64,000 nt of DNA from Actinoplanes regularis (GTDB taxonomy: Bacteria > Actinomycetota > Actinomycetes > Mycobacteriales > Micromonosporaceae): the NCBI RefSeq assembly GCF_900188005.1, contig NZ_FZNR01000001.1, positions 1,145,811 to 1,209,810 on the forward strand, given 5' to 3'. Both the position numbers and the translations under genes were made by a program. This document shows positions 33,633 through 41,564 of this stretch, piece by piece. The notes beneath the pieces are model-generated. The model did no database searches, was not told the DNA's origin, and worked only from the letters and a program-made list of their open reading frames with translations. How positions within the stretch are numbered: position 1 is the first letter of the stretch; every line of letters starts with the position of its first letter.

Positions 33633-34274
33633 TCAGAGTGACATGGCCATCTTCACCGCATCGACGAGCGAGTCGGCGACCGGACGGCCCGATTCGCGTA
33701 GCCGAACGGGGTCGGTGAAGCCCCCGGTGTAGAGCACCGAGGCGGCGCCCACCGAGTCGGCCGCGGCCGCGTCGTCGAGCGAGTCACCGATCAGCACCAC
33801 CTCGGCACCGGTGACACCCAGACCCGCCAGGTGCCGGGCCAGGTGGCCGGCCTTGAGGTCGCCACCCACCTCGGTACGCAGTCCGTCGATCCGGGCGAAT
33901 ACACCGGCCAGGCCGTACGTCTCCACGGCCGGCACCAACTCGTCGTGGAACCACATGGAGAGCAGCGACTGCGTCCCCGGCCAGGTCTTGATCGCGGCCA
34001 GCGCGTCGGCGGCCAGCGCGATGTCGGTCAGCCCGAGCCGGTACGCGTCGTGGAAGATCCGGTCCAGCCGGCCGAACTCCTCCGCGTCCACCGCCCGGCC
34101 CAGCATCTCCGCGTAGAACTCGGCGACCGGCCGGCGGAAGGCCCGCCGGTGTTCGTCCGCCTCGACGGCGCGCCCGCCGACCGTGGCGAAGGCCTCGTTG
34201 GTCGACGACACCACCAGATGAAGATCGTCGAGAAGGGTTCCGTTCCAGTCCCAGACCAGGTGCTTAGCTGTCAC
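33633..34274 (-). CDS. HAD-superfamily phosphatase-like protein
   Basis: A 213-residue HAD protein. Motif I is VWDWNGTLLDD (nucleophile Asp; the +2 residue is Asn instead of the general-acid Asp of most phosphatases), motif II lies near TQSLLSMW, and motif IV is VVLIGDSLDDAAAADSVG. A helical cap follows motif I as in phosphoglycolate-phosphatase relatives. Substrate unknown. The GTG start at 34274 lies nine bases after the stop of the glutaredoxin-like gene, so the three genes from 36058 down to 33633 form an operon. Confidence 0.82.
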   Translation of the reverse strand: MTAKHLVWDWNGTLLDDLHLVVSSTNEAFATVGGRAVEADEHRRAFRRPVAEFYAEMLGRAVDAEEFGRLDRIFHDAYRLGLTDIALAADALAAIKTWPGTQSLLSMWFHDELVPAVETYGLAGVFARIDGLRTEVGGDLKAGHLARHLAGLGVTGAEVVLIGDSLDDAAAADSVGAASVLYTGGFTDPVRLRESGRPVADSLVDAVKMAMSL

Positions 34275-34283
34275 GCTCGCAAA

Positions 34284-34532
34284 CTACAGGTGGGGCTCGC
34301 CCGGCTGTCGAGCCAAATCCCGGAGCAGCCGGGCCTCCTCGACCCGCCAGTAGCCGTGCTCCTTACCGTCCAGGAGCACGACCGGCACCCGGTCGTCGTA
34401 GTCGCGCTGCAGCTCGATCGAGGAGTCCACGTCCACCCGGGTCCATTCGCCGGGGGCGATCCGCTCCAGCGTCTCCTCGGCCACCTCGCACAGGTGGCAA
34501 CCGTTCCGGCTGATCAGCGTGATGCGGGTCAA
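34284..34532 (-). CDS. Glutaredoxin-like (DUF836) thioredoxin-fold protein
   Basis: An 82-residue thioredoxin-fold protein: MTRITLISRNGCHLCEVAEE holds the redox CxxC (CHLC), followed by the cis-Pro segment RVPVVLLDGKEHGYWRV. Proteins of this family probably reduce disulfides or bind metal. The start is a TTG at 34532 overlapping the stop of the upstream acyl-CoA synthetase (TTGA) and preceded by GAGGGAG; longer starts lie within that gene. Its neighbour organisation resembles the region beside rex in streptomycetes. Confidence 0.88.
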   Translation of the reverse strand: MTRITLISRNGCHLCEVAEETLERIAPGEWTRVDVDSSIELQRDYDDRVPVVLLDGKEHGYWRVEEARLLRDLARQPGEPHL

Positions 34533-36058
34533 GACAACTCCCTCTTCCGGACCTTGCCGCTGGCCGAGCGGGGCAGCGACGCGACCAGCTCGATCGTCGG
34601 CAGCTTGAACCGGGCCAGCCGGGTGGCGCAGTGCACCTGCAGGTCGGTCATCGACGGCGGCGCCCCGGCACCCGCCGTCACCACCACGTAGGCGTGCGGT
34701 CGCTCCCCGGCCTCCCGGTCCGGCCGGCCCACCACGGCCGACTCTGCCACCCGCGGATGCGACTCCAGCACCCGCTCGATCTCCGCGGGGTAGACGTTGA
34801 AGCCGTTCACCAGGATCAGCTCCCCGATCCGGTCGACCAGGATCAGGTCGCCGTCGGCGTCCGCGTAGGCGATGTCCCCGGTCCCCCACCACCCGTCGGC
34901 GTCCGGCCCACCGGTGCCGTCCGGCCAGTAACCGGAGAAGAGGTTGGGTCCGCGGACCACGATCTCGCCCGGGTCGGTGCCGGCCGAGACCGCCGGCGCG
35001 AGGTCCAGCTCGGCGAGGTCCTCCTCCGGCGAGGCGGTGCCGTCCCGCCACAATTCAAAACCGTTCCGGGTACGCAGGGAGAGCTCCACCCCGGGCAACG
35101 GCCGGCCGATCGAACCGGTCTTCTCCCGGTCGCTGACCGCGGTGGTGGTCAGCACCGGGGCGCACTCGGTCAGGCCGTACCCGATGAGAATGCTCTTGCC
35201 GGTCGCGGCCCGGAAGCTCGCCGCGGTCGCCTGGTCCAGCGGCGCCGCGCCGCACACCGCGGTCCGCAGGCCGCGCAGCATCTCGGCCCCGCCCGGCACC
35301 TGTGACCAGGCTTGATACATCCCCGGGACGCCGACCACGACGGTCACCCCGCGGTCGGCGACCAGCTCCGCCGTCGCCACCGCGTCGAACCGGTCGACCA
35401 GCACGCCGGTCGCCGCGTGGTGCGCGACGCTGCCCAGTCCGGTGTTCAGCCCGTAGGCGTGGAAGAGCGGCACCGCGAGCAGCACCACGTCGTCCGGGCC
35501 GACCACCGGCGGCTCGATCCGGTCCAGCTGCTCGTGGTTCGCCGCCAGGGCGGCGTGGGTGAGCATGGCGGCCTTCGGCCGGCCACTCGTCCCGGACGTG
35601 TAAAGCAGCATGGCGAGATCGCCGGCGGCCACCGCCGGGAACTCCACCGGCGCGGCGCCACCGAACTCCGGCGGCACGCACGACTCGGTCAACCCGAGCC
35701 GTAACCTGTCCGTCTGTCCGATGACGATCAGCGCGCAACCGGCGTCGGTGATCGCGTGGGCCACCTCGTCGGCGGTGTAACCGGGATTGAGCGGCACCGC
35801 GACCCGGCCCGCCCGCAGGGTGCCGAACCAGGTAACCGCGAAATCCACGGTATTGCCGAGCACGGATGCGACGCGATCACCGGGCGCGGTCCGGCCGGCC
35901 AGGTAGGCGGCCGCCTCGTTGACCTTGGCATCCAGATCCGCCCAGGTCAGGACGGTGTCACCGGCTATCAGCGCAAGGCCGTCCGGGCGCCGGGCAGCAG
36001 CCTCGGCAACGGAATCGCGGGCGGGTTCCTCCACGAGGCCCGAGTCTGGCACAAACAT
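34529..36058 (-). CDS. AMP-binding acyl-CoA synthetase
   Basis: A 509-residue class I adenylate-forming enzyme that activates a carboxylic acid, probably a fatty acid, to its CoA ester. Motifs: the P-loop MLLYTSGTSGRPKAAMLTH, the acyl-binding A5 segment IGYGLTECAPV, GWWGTGDIAYADADGDLILVDR, and the catalytic Lys in SASGKVRKREL near the C-terminus. ATG 36058 gives a family-like N-terminus; upstream in-frame residues are compositionally odd. Chain-length preference is unknown. It heads an operon with the glutaredoxin-like and HAD genes and is divergent from bldN. Confidence 0.9.
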   Translation of the reverse strand: MFVPDSGLVEEPARDSVAEAAARRPDGLALIAGDTVLTWADLDAKVNEAAAYLAGRTAPGDRVASVLGNTVDFAVTWFGTLRAGRVAVPLNPGYTADEVAHAITDAGCALIVIGQTDRLRLGLTESCVPPEFGGAAPVEFPAVAAGDLAMLLYTSGTSGRPKAAMLTHAALAANHEQLDRIEPPVVGPDDVVLLAVPLFHAYGLNTGLGSVAHHAATGVLVDRFDAVATAELVADRGVTVVVGVPGMYQAWSQVPGGAEMLRGLRTAVCGAAPLDQATAASFRAATGKSILIGYGLTECAPVLTTTAVSDREKTGSIGRPLPGVELSLRTRNGFELWRDGTASPEEDLAELDLAPAVSAGTDPGEIVVRGPNLFSGYWPDGTGGPDADGWWGTGDIAYADADGDLILVDRIGELILVNGFNVYPAEIERVLESHPRVAESAVVGRPDREAGERPHAYVVVTAGAGAPPSMTDLQVHCATRLARFKLPTIELVASLPRSASGKVRKRELS

Positions 36059-36321
36059 CACCCGACCGGGATATCGGACACCCGGTCCGTTGCCCCACCA
36101 CGGGGATCGGCGAAGGTGGCCCTGATCCCGGATGCCTGGTTCGGACGGATTCGTGGCTTTATCCGCAGCGCACATGCTGTGCGACTCCGCGTGTCCGAAC
36201 CCGGTGATACTTCCGGTCGGAGTAACGGACTCCACACGAACGGGTGAGGTCACCGGCGATTCCGCGGGTTGCCCCACCCCTTTTGTATGCGAGTGACCAC
36301 CCTCATCCCGAGGAGGCCGCT
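36059..36321. other. Divergent control region between the acyl-CoA synthetase and the bldN transcription unit
   Basis: About 260 bases with no gene, presumably holding the promoters of both units. GGAGTAACGGACTCC near 36218 is a short inverted repeat of the kind that could be an operator. No confident -10/-35 pair or BldD site was identified by eye. Confidence 0.4.
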
Positions 36322-36414
36322 GTGCCACACAAAGGACGGAAACGCCGTGAATCCCTGTCTGGCGGGACAGATTCGCGGACGCCGCAGGCCCGCCGCGTGG
36401 AGGAGGCGCAGTGA
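36322..36414 (+). CDS. Short ORF (30 codons) translationally coupled to bldN
   Basis: GTG 36322 is preceded at five bases by a perfect AGGAGG, and the 30 codons end in a TGA that overlaps the bldN GTG as GTGA. The predicted peptide is hydrophilic and basic (starts MPHKGRKRRES, ends RRVEEAQ). Strong ribosome site, in-frame coupling and position make chance unlikely, yet I know of no described protein of this kind. It could be a leader peptide tuning bldN translation or a small protein. A second AGGAGG at 36401-36406, inside this ORF, serves bldN itself. Confidence 0.55.
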   Translation: MPHKGRKRRESLSGGTDSRTPQARRVEEAQ

Positions 36415-37364
36415 CTCATGTGTACGCCGGGGACCCGTACCACCGCGATGTCCTCGCCGGGCGCCATGCGCTCACCGACGGCATGAACGCCATCCGCGAA
36501 TCGGTTGACGGAATAATCACCAACGCGATCCGCGGCGATGGCCCGAGGCGAACCGGCAACCGCCGGCCGCTCAACAACTCACCGTCCGTGCCGGCGCCCG
36601 GCACCAACGGCAAGTTCGGCGGCAACCGGCTCGGCGCGCCCCGCCCGCCCTCCCAGCCGACCGCCGGCCAGCGCTCCAACCTTCCGGAGAGCGAGACGCC
36701 CGGAGGCGAGCACACGGTCGTGCTGCCCACACAGAGCAAGACCGGCCCGTCGACCGAGACCGAGCCGCCCAAACACGCGGCCCGCCCCGACCGCGGTGAC
36801 CCCGCCGCCGTGGTGTGGGCGCTGGTCGAGCGGGCCCAGGCCGGCGAGGCCGAGGCGTTCGGCCTGATCTACGACCGGTACGTGGACACGGTCTTCAGAT
36901 TCGTCTACTTCCGGGTCGGCAATCGGCAGCTCGCCGAGGACCTCACCTCGGACACCTTCCTGCGCGCGCTCAAACGCATCGGCAGCTTCACCTGGCAGGG
37001 CCGTGACCTCGGCGCGTGGCTCGTCACCATCGCCCGCAACCTGGTCGCCGACCACTTCAAGTCGGGGCGGTACCGACTGGAGGTGACCACCGGGGACGTG
37101 CTGGACGCCGATCGCGAGGACCGGGGCCCGGAGGGCAGCCCGGAGTCCGCGGTGGTCGACCACATCACCAACGTCGCCCTGCTCACCGCGGTCAAGCAGC
37201 TCAACCCGGAGCAGCAGGAGTGCATCGTGCTCCGGTTCCTGCAGGGCTTCTCGGTGGCCGAGACCGCGCAGACCATGGGCAAGAACGAGGGCGCCATCAA
37301 GGCCCTGCAGTATCGCGCCGTCCGCGCGCTCAACCGGCTCCTGCCGGAAGGGTTCCAGTCTTGA
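36411..37364 (+). CDS. bldN: ECF sigma factor BldN
   Basis: A 317-residue extracytoplasmic-function sigma factor. The sigma-2 region (from about residue 138) reads AQAGEAEAFGLIYDRYVDTVFRF through AEDLTSDTFLRAL, with FTWQGRDLGAWLVTIARNLVADHFKS; sigma-4 contains QQECIVLRFLQGFSVAETAQTMGKNEGAIKALQYRAVRAL. This matches streptomycete BldN, which directs aerial-hyphae and sheath-protein genes. The 130-residue Pro/Asn/Thr-rich N-terminal extension corresponds to the pro-sequence removed in streptomycetes, and is longer here. GTG 36411 has AGGAGG four bases upstream and overlaps the short ORF. rsbN follows. Confidence 0.93.
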   Translation: MTHVYAGDPYHRDVLAGRHALTDGMNAIRESVDGIITNAIRGDGPRRTGNRRPLNNSPSVPAPGTNGKFGGNRLGAPRPPSQPTAGQRSNLPESETPGGEHTVVLPTQSKTGPSTETEPPKHAARPDRGDPAAVVWALVERAQAGEAEAFGLIYDRYVDTVFRFVYFRVGNRQLAEDLTSDTFLRALKRIGSFTWQGRDLGAWLVTIARNLVADHFKSGRYRLEVTTGDVLDADREDRGPEGSPESAVVDHITNVALLTAVKQLNPEQQECIVLRFLQGFSVAETAQTMGKNEGAIKALQYRAVRALNRLLPEGFQS

Positions 37365-37416
37365 TCGGGCGCCGTCGGATGCAGACCTCCGATACCCGAT
37401 GGTCCCCCTCCGCACC

Positions 37417-37445
37417 CGTAACCGGACCCGCGTGTCGCGCGTTTG
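37417..37445 (+). promoter_or_regulatory. Candidate sigma-BldN promoter of rsbN
   Basis: CGTAAC (37417-37422) and CGTTTG (37440-37445) are 17 bases apart, close to the BldN consensus I recall from Streptomyces, CGTAAC-N16-CGTTGA. It lies in the 175-base gap between bldN and rsbN, about 95 bases before the rsbN start. It would make the anti-sigma factor a target of its own sigma factor, as reported in S. venezuelae. Confidence 0.55.
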
Positions 37446-37539
37446 TCCGGATGCGACCCAAGGCTGCCATCCACGGCCCAGTCGCCGACGCCGGCACAGG
37501 GGCCGGCGCGACACTCACGAGCGAGGGGAGGTGCCCACG

Positions 37540-38685
37540 GTGAAGTTCCCTTTTCCGAGCTCCCGGAGCGCCGAGCGCTTCGCGGAGCAGGTCGACAATC
37601 CTGGTGGCAGCGGTCGTTACCACACCCGTGGCCACGCCGATGACGAGCTGACCGAACTGGTGGCGCTCAGCCATCGCCTCTCCGCCACTCGGCCGGCCGG
37701 GCAGGTCGACGCCGAGTTCCGCGTCGGTCTGCGCGCCATGCTGGTCGCCACGGCCGAGCGGGACGGCATCGGCCGGACCGCCGTCGAGGCGGAGCCCGAG
37801 CCACCGGCCGAGCTCCCGGAGCGCCGGCGCGCCATCTTCGGCCGCCGGATCCGCACCCGCGGCGCGATCGTGCTCGGCGTCGCCGCCGGAGCGATGGCCG
37901 TCTCCGGAATCTCCGCGGCGAGCGAGAGCGCGGCACCGGGCGACGCCCTGTACGGCGTGAAGCGCTCTACCGAACGCGCCCAGCTGGCAATCGCCGGCTC
38001 GGATGCCAGCCGCGGGCAGCTGTCGCTGGACTTCGCGCGCAACCGGCTGCGCGAGGCGACCACGATGGGCGGGAACGCCGACGGGTTCCGGGACGTACTG
38101 GACGACATGGACGCGGACACCCGCAAGGGCGTCAAACTGATCACCATCGCGGCGGTCTCCCGCAAGGACGCCACCCAGCTGAACCCGCTGGACACCTTCG
38201 TCGCCGAGCAGCGCGAGACGTTCCAGCCGGCGATGCAGAACCTCTCCACCGTCAACCGGGAACGGGCGCTGACCTCGCTCGGCCTGCTGGAGGACGTGGC
38301 CCGCCGGACCGAGCAGCTCCGCGGCGGCCTGGACTGCGAGAAGGTCGTCTCGGCCGGCTCCGACCAGCTCGGCCCGAAGCTGCGCGGCTGCGGCGAGGAG
38401 CCGACCGACAAGACGCCGCCGGCCAGCACGCACCCCAGCGGCGGCAAGTCCCGGCAGAACGACCAGAACGCCACCCCGGCCAGAACGGCGCAGAGCGGTG
38501 CCCCGGCCGGGCCGGGGAGCACGCCGGGCGTGGCCGGGCAGGGCAATCGGAGCAGCTCGGCGCCGGCCGGCACCACGCCGACCGCCGGCACCACCACCCC
38601 GACCCAGGGAGCCAGCTCGGACGGCGACGGCGAGGAGTCGGGCGACAACGGAATGCTGGGCGGCCTGTTCGGCGATCTGTTCTAG
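37540..38685 (+). CDS. rsbN: Anti-sigma-BldN membrane protein (RsbN-like)
   Basis: A 381-residue single-pass protein. The cytoplasmic N-terminal part (about 1-95; DDELTELVALSHRLSATRPA...FRVGLRAMLVATAERDG) is expected to bind BldN. One membrane segment (RGAIVLGVAAGAMAVSGISA) leads into an extracellular DUF5667-type domain (SAAPGDALYGVKRSTERAQL, LDFARNRLREA, DTFVAEQRETFQPAM) and a Ser/Thr/Pro-rich low-complexity tail. RsbN of streptomycetes holds BldN at the membrane. GTG 37540 has GGGGAGG eight bases upstream. Position directly after bldN supports the assignment. Confidence 0.87.
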   Translation: MKFPFPSSRSAERFAEQVDNPGGSGRYHTRGHADDELTELVALSHRLSATRPAGQVDAEFRVGLRAMLVATAERDGIGRTAVEAEPEPPAELPERRRAIFGRRIRTRGAIVLGVAAGAMAVSGISAASESAAPGDALYGVKRSTERAQLAIAGSDASRGQLSLDFARNRLREATTMGGNADGFRDVLDDMDADTRKGVKLITIAAVSRKDATQLNPLDTFVAEQRETFQPAMQNLSTVNRERALTSLGLLEDVARRTEQLRGGLDCEKVVSAGSDQLGPKLRGCGEEPTDKTPPASTHPSGGKSRQNDQNATPARTAQSGAPAGPGSTPGVAGQGNRSSSAPAGTTPTAGTTTPTQGASSDGDGEESGDNGMLGGLFGDLF

Positions 38686-38708
38686 CCGGCCGACAGCAGC
38701 GAAGTGGC

Positions 38709-38744
38709 GAGGGGCGGTGCCGGAGAAATCCGGGGCCGCCCCTC
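38709..38744. terminator. Hairpin after rsbN
   Basis: GAGGGGCGG..CCGGA (38709-38724) pairs with 38729-38744 around a GAAA tetraloop, with one small internal mismatch. No T-tract follows on either strand, so its role as a terminator between the convergent rsbN and acyltransferase genes is probable rather than sure. Confidence 0.55.
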
Positions 38745-38776
38745 AATCGTCACTATAGGGAGGTTCGGGCGTCTCG

Positions 38777-39751
38777 TCACCGGGCGAACGGGTCCGGGCG
38801 TTTCTGCAGCAGCTCGTGCAGGGTTGCCTGGATCGTCTCCCGAACCTGGTCGGCGAGGTTGTAGACGACCAGCGGGTCGTCCGCGAACTCGGTGAGATGC
38901 GCGGTCGGGATCGGCGTGCAGAACTGGATCAACCACTTGCTGGGCAGCGGGATCAGGCCCAGCGGTCCGAGCCACGGGAAGGTCGGGGTGACCGGGAAGT
39001 ACGGCACCCCGAGCAGCCGGGCCAGCGGCTTCAGGTCGGCCAGGATCGGGTAGATCTCCTCGGCGCCGACGATCGCGACCGGGACGATCGGCGTACCGGT
39101 GCGCAGGGCCGCCGAGACGAAGCCGCCGCGACCGAACCGCTGCAGCTTGTACCGCTCGGAGAAGTTCTTGCCGATGCCCTTGAAGCCCTCCGGGAACACG
39201 CCGACCAGTTGGCCGGTGTTCATCAGGCGCTCGGCATCCGGGTTGCAGGCCACCGTGGCGCCGGCCGCGCGCGCCAGTTCGCTCATCCCGGGCATCCGGA
39301 ACACCAGGTCGGCGCCGAGCAGCCGGAGGTGCCGCGGGTGCGGACGGTTCTCCCGCAGCGCCACGGTGAGCATCAGCGCGTCCAGCGCCAGCGTGCCGGA
39401 GTGGTTGCCGACCACCAGGCCGGACCCCTCGGCGGGCACGTTCTCGACGCCGAACACCTCGGTGCGGAACCAGTCCCGGTACAGCACCCGCAACATCGGG
39501 TGGAACACCGACTCGGTCAGCTCGGGGTCGAAGCCGAACTCGTCGACCTCGTACGCCCCGGCCAGCCTGCGGCGCAGGAAGGCCAGCCCGTCGGCGACCC
39601 GCCGGTCCCACACGTCCAAGGCGGCCGGTGGCTCGGTGGGCGGCTTCTCCGGGATCGGGCGGCGGCCGTTCAACTTCTTCGGCGGGGGTCCCTCGGACAG
39701 CCGGAAGTCGGCGTGCCCGGGCAGCATGTCGCGGTACTCATCCTGGCTCAC
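38777..39751 (-). CDS. Lysophospholipid acyltransferase (PlsC-like)
   Basis: A 324-residue acyltransferase. The catalytic NHX4D box is VVGNHSGTLALDALML, followed by the glycerol-phosphate-binding segment VFPEGFKGIGKNFSERYKL and IVPVAIVGAEEIYP. Such enzymes acylate lysophosphatidic acid or related lipids at the inner membrane face; no strong membrane helix is present, so it is likely peripheral. The N-terminal 100 residues are a Pro-rich extension plus helices. It follows the epimerase-like gene by six bases, forming an operon. Confidence 0.88.
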   Translation of the reverse strand: MSQDEYRDMLPGHADFRLSEGPPPKKLNGRRPIPEKPPTEPPAALDVWDRRVADGLAFLRRRLAGAYEVDEFGFDPELTESVFHPMLRVLYRDWFRTEVFGVENVPAEGSGLVVGNHSGTLALDALMLTVALRENRPHPRHLRLLGADLVFRMPGMSELARAAGATVACNPDAERLMNTGQLVGVFPEGFKGIGKNFSERYKLQRFGRGGFVSAALRTGTPIVPVAIVGAEEIYPILADLKPLARLLGVPYFPVTPTFPWLGPLGLIPLPSKWLIQFCTPIPTAHLTEFADDPLVVYNLADQVRETIQATLHELLQKRPDPFAR

Positions 39752-39757
39752 GAGCGC

Positions 39758-40828
39758 TTACGCCTTTGAATCAGCGGAGTCGGCCGCCGCTCGCACCCGC
39801 CGGACGCCGTCCAGGATCGCGCGCTCAGCGGCGGCGAGCCGGTCGGCGGTGAGCGAGGAGCCGGCCGCGTGCGATTCGACGAACTCCTCGAACGCGGTCT
39901 CGGTGCTGCGGGGGGTGAAGCCGAATTCACGGACCAGCCGGGTGGTGTCGACCACGCGGCCGTGTACGAAGAGGTCGATCTGGTCCAGCCCGATCTGCTC
40001 GACGCCCAGACGGCGGATGAGCGAGGCGACGGTGGACAGCCCGGTCTCGGGCAGCGGCACGGCGACCCGGCCGGCGCGGCGGACCGCCTGGGACAGCATC
40101 AGCACGCCGGAGCCGGCGACGTTGAAGGTGCCCGGATGGTCTTCGACGATCGAGCGGTGCAGCACCTCGAGCGCGTCGTCCACGTGCACGAACTGCAGGC
40201 GGGCGTCGCGACCCAGCACGGTGGGCACCACCGGCTGGGCGAAGTATCGGGTCAGCGAGGTCTCAGCGGACAGGCTGATCATCGGCGCGAAGCGCAGCAC
40301 GGTGGCGGCGACCTCGGGCCGGCGGCGGCGGAAACCGCGGACGTACCCCTCGATGTCGAGGATGTCCCGGGCGAACGGGCCACGCGGCACCGCGCGCGGC
40401 TCGGTGTCCTCGGTGAAGACCGCGGGGTCCCGGAAGGAGGCGCCGTACGCGGCGGTCGAGGAGCGCACCACCAGCTTGCGCAGTTTCGGTGCGCCCTGTG
40501 CGGCGGCCAGCACCTGCATGGTGCCGATGACGTTCTGTTCCTTCATCCCCGCACGGCCGCCGTGGGCCGGATCGGGGACGCTCGTCACCGCCAGGTGCAC
40601 GACGGCCTCGGCGTCGAGCTCGGCGATGGCTTCGGTGGCCGCGCGCGGGTCGGCCCGGATCCGCTCAACCCCGTCCAGCAGGCCGCGCAGGCGTGCGGGC
40701 GGGTCGTGCGGGTCCAGACCGACGACACGATCGATCCGGGAATCTGCCACGAGGCGGGCGGCCACCCGAGCGCCGAGGTATCGGCTGACCCCGGTGACCA
40801 CGACAACGCTGGGCGGTGAGGTCACCAC
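39758..40828 (-). CDS. NAD-dependent epimerase/dehydratase-family protein
   Basis: A 356-residue extended-SDR protein. SVVVVTGVSRYLGARVAARL is the nucleotide loop, GLDPHDPP follows strand two, VVHLAVTSVPDP is the conserved loop, and the catalytic Ser/Tyr pair is SSTAAYG, with the expected YxxxK not clear (the usual Lys is absent near IEGYVRGFR). Sugar-nucleotide or steroid-like substrates are possible; streptomycete homologues near bldN are uncharacterised. GTG 40828 (or 40825) has GGAAGG upstream. Co-transcribed with the acyltransferase. Confidence 0.84.
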   Translation of the reverse strand: MVTSPPSVVVVTGVSRYLGARVAARLVADSRIDRVVGLDPHDPPARLRGLLDGVERIRADPRAATEAIAELDAEAVVHLAVTSVPDPAHGGRAGMKEQNVIGTMQVLAAAQGAPKLRKLVVRSSTAAYGASFRDPAVFTEDTEPRAVPRGPFARDILDIEGYVRGFRRRRPEVAATVLRFAPMISLSAETSLTRYFAQPVVPTVLGRDARLQFVHVDDALEVLHRSIVEDHPGTFNVAGSGVLMLSQAVRRAGRVAVPLPETGLSTVASLIRRLGVEQIGLDQIDLFVHGRVVDTTRLVREFGFTPRSTETAFEEFVESHAAGSSLTADRLAAAERAILDGVRRVRAAADSADSKA

Positions 40829-40881
40829 GAGCGCACCTTCCGATGCTGAGCCTCGGAAACAGGTCGGCAAGCGACGATGTG

Positions 40882-40902
40882 GGCCGGGCGTTGCACCCGG
40901 CC
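40882..40902 (-). terminator. Small hairpin after the bS22 gene
   Basis: GGCCGGG (40882-40888) pairs with CCCGGCC (40896-40902) around a 7-base loop, six bases after the bS22 stop. No T-tract, so weak or only stabilising the transcript end. Confidence 0.35.
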
Positions 40903-40907
40903 GATCG

Positions 40908-41009
40908 TCACTTGCCCAAACGGCGACGCTGGACGCGGGTCTTGCGCAGCAGCTTGCGGTGCTTCTTCTTCGCCATACGCTTGCGGCGCTTCTTGACCAC
41001 GGAGCCCAT
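40908..41009 (-). CDS. 33-residue ribosomal protein bS22 (AURKAIP1/COX24 family)
   Basis: A tiny, extremely basic protein: [20 protein letters not shown], then [13 protein letters not shown]. The family (AURKAIP1/COX24 domain) was seen bound to the small ribosomal subunit in mycobacteria and named bS22. GAGAGG lies seven bases upstream of ATG 41009. Nearly half of the residues are Lys or Arg. Its place between an epimerase gene and an excisionase-type HTH gene matches the streptomycete and mycobacterial neighbourhoods. Confidence 0.93.
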   Translation of the reverse strand: MGSVVKKRRKRMAKKKHRKLLRKTRVQRRRLGK

Positions 41010-41191
41010 ACGAAAGCCTCTCGAACCATGTTTGAGTGGAACCAGCCTGACCTTTGACGGTCACTACCGGAACCGATCTGGACGGCACCCCGGAAACGGC
41101 GCCGTTACAGGCGGCACGTGGACCCGGGAGCCAACCGGTCCAGCGTACCGGCCCGCTCCGAGAGGGCCAACACGACCCCGGCAGCCCGCCC

Positions 41192-41404
41192 TCAGGCGGT
41201 CTGCGAGAACGCTCCGCGCAGATACTCGTGTACCGCGTGCTCGGGCACCCGGAACGAGCGGCCGACCCGGACAGCGGTGAGGTCACCGCCGTGCACGAGC
41301 CGGTAGACGGTCATCTTGGACACCCGCATCAACGTGGCCACCTCGGCCACGGTCAGGAATCGCACCTCCGAGAGGCGTTCCTCGGTCTGGGCTGGACCCG
41401 TCAT
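41192..41404 (-). CDS. Excisionase-family helix-turn-helix protein (BldC-related)
   Basis: A 70-residue MerR/excisionase-type DNA-binding protein: RFLTVAEVATLMRVSKMTVYRL is the winged-helix recognition part, and VHGGDLTAVRVGRSFRVPEHAVHEYL the wing. It is related in fold to BldC but the sequence fits the separate, widely conserved group encoded beside bS22 (SCO3328-like in S. coelicolor, from memory). Likely binds DNA cooperatively; targets unknown. The conserved position suggests a housekeeping or developmental role rather than phage excision. Confidence 0.88.
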   Translation of the reverse strand: MTGPAQTEERLSEVRFLTVAEVATLMRVSKMTVYRLVHGGDLTAVRVGRSFRVPEHAVHEYLRGAFSQTA

Positions 41405-41564
41405 CTCGTCGCACCGATCCTTTCGCAGGCACGCTCCGCCTGGCGAACGTGCGTGTCATCAGAACCGTATCGATGCGGCTGTGACGAGGGCGTCGCGTTC
41501 CGTAATTTGCCCACAAAAAGTCAAGTGCGACACGCCGGATCTGTGTCCGATTAGACCGAAAGAT

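Noticed and set aside
41192..41404. Assignment of the HTH gene as bldC or as a phage excisionase
   Set aside because: The sequence fits the separate conserved group next to bS22, and no phage genes are near.
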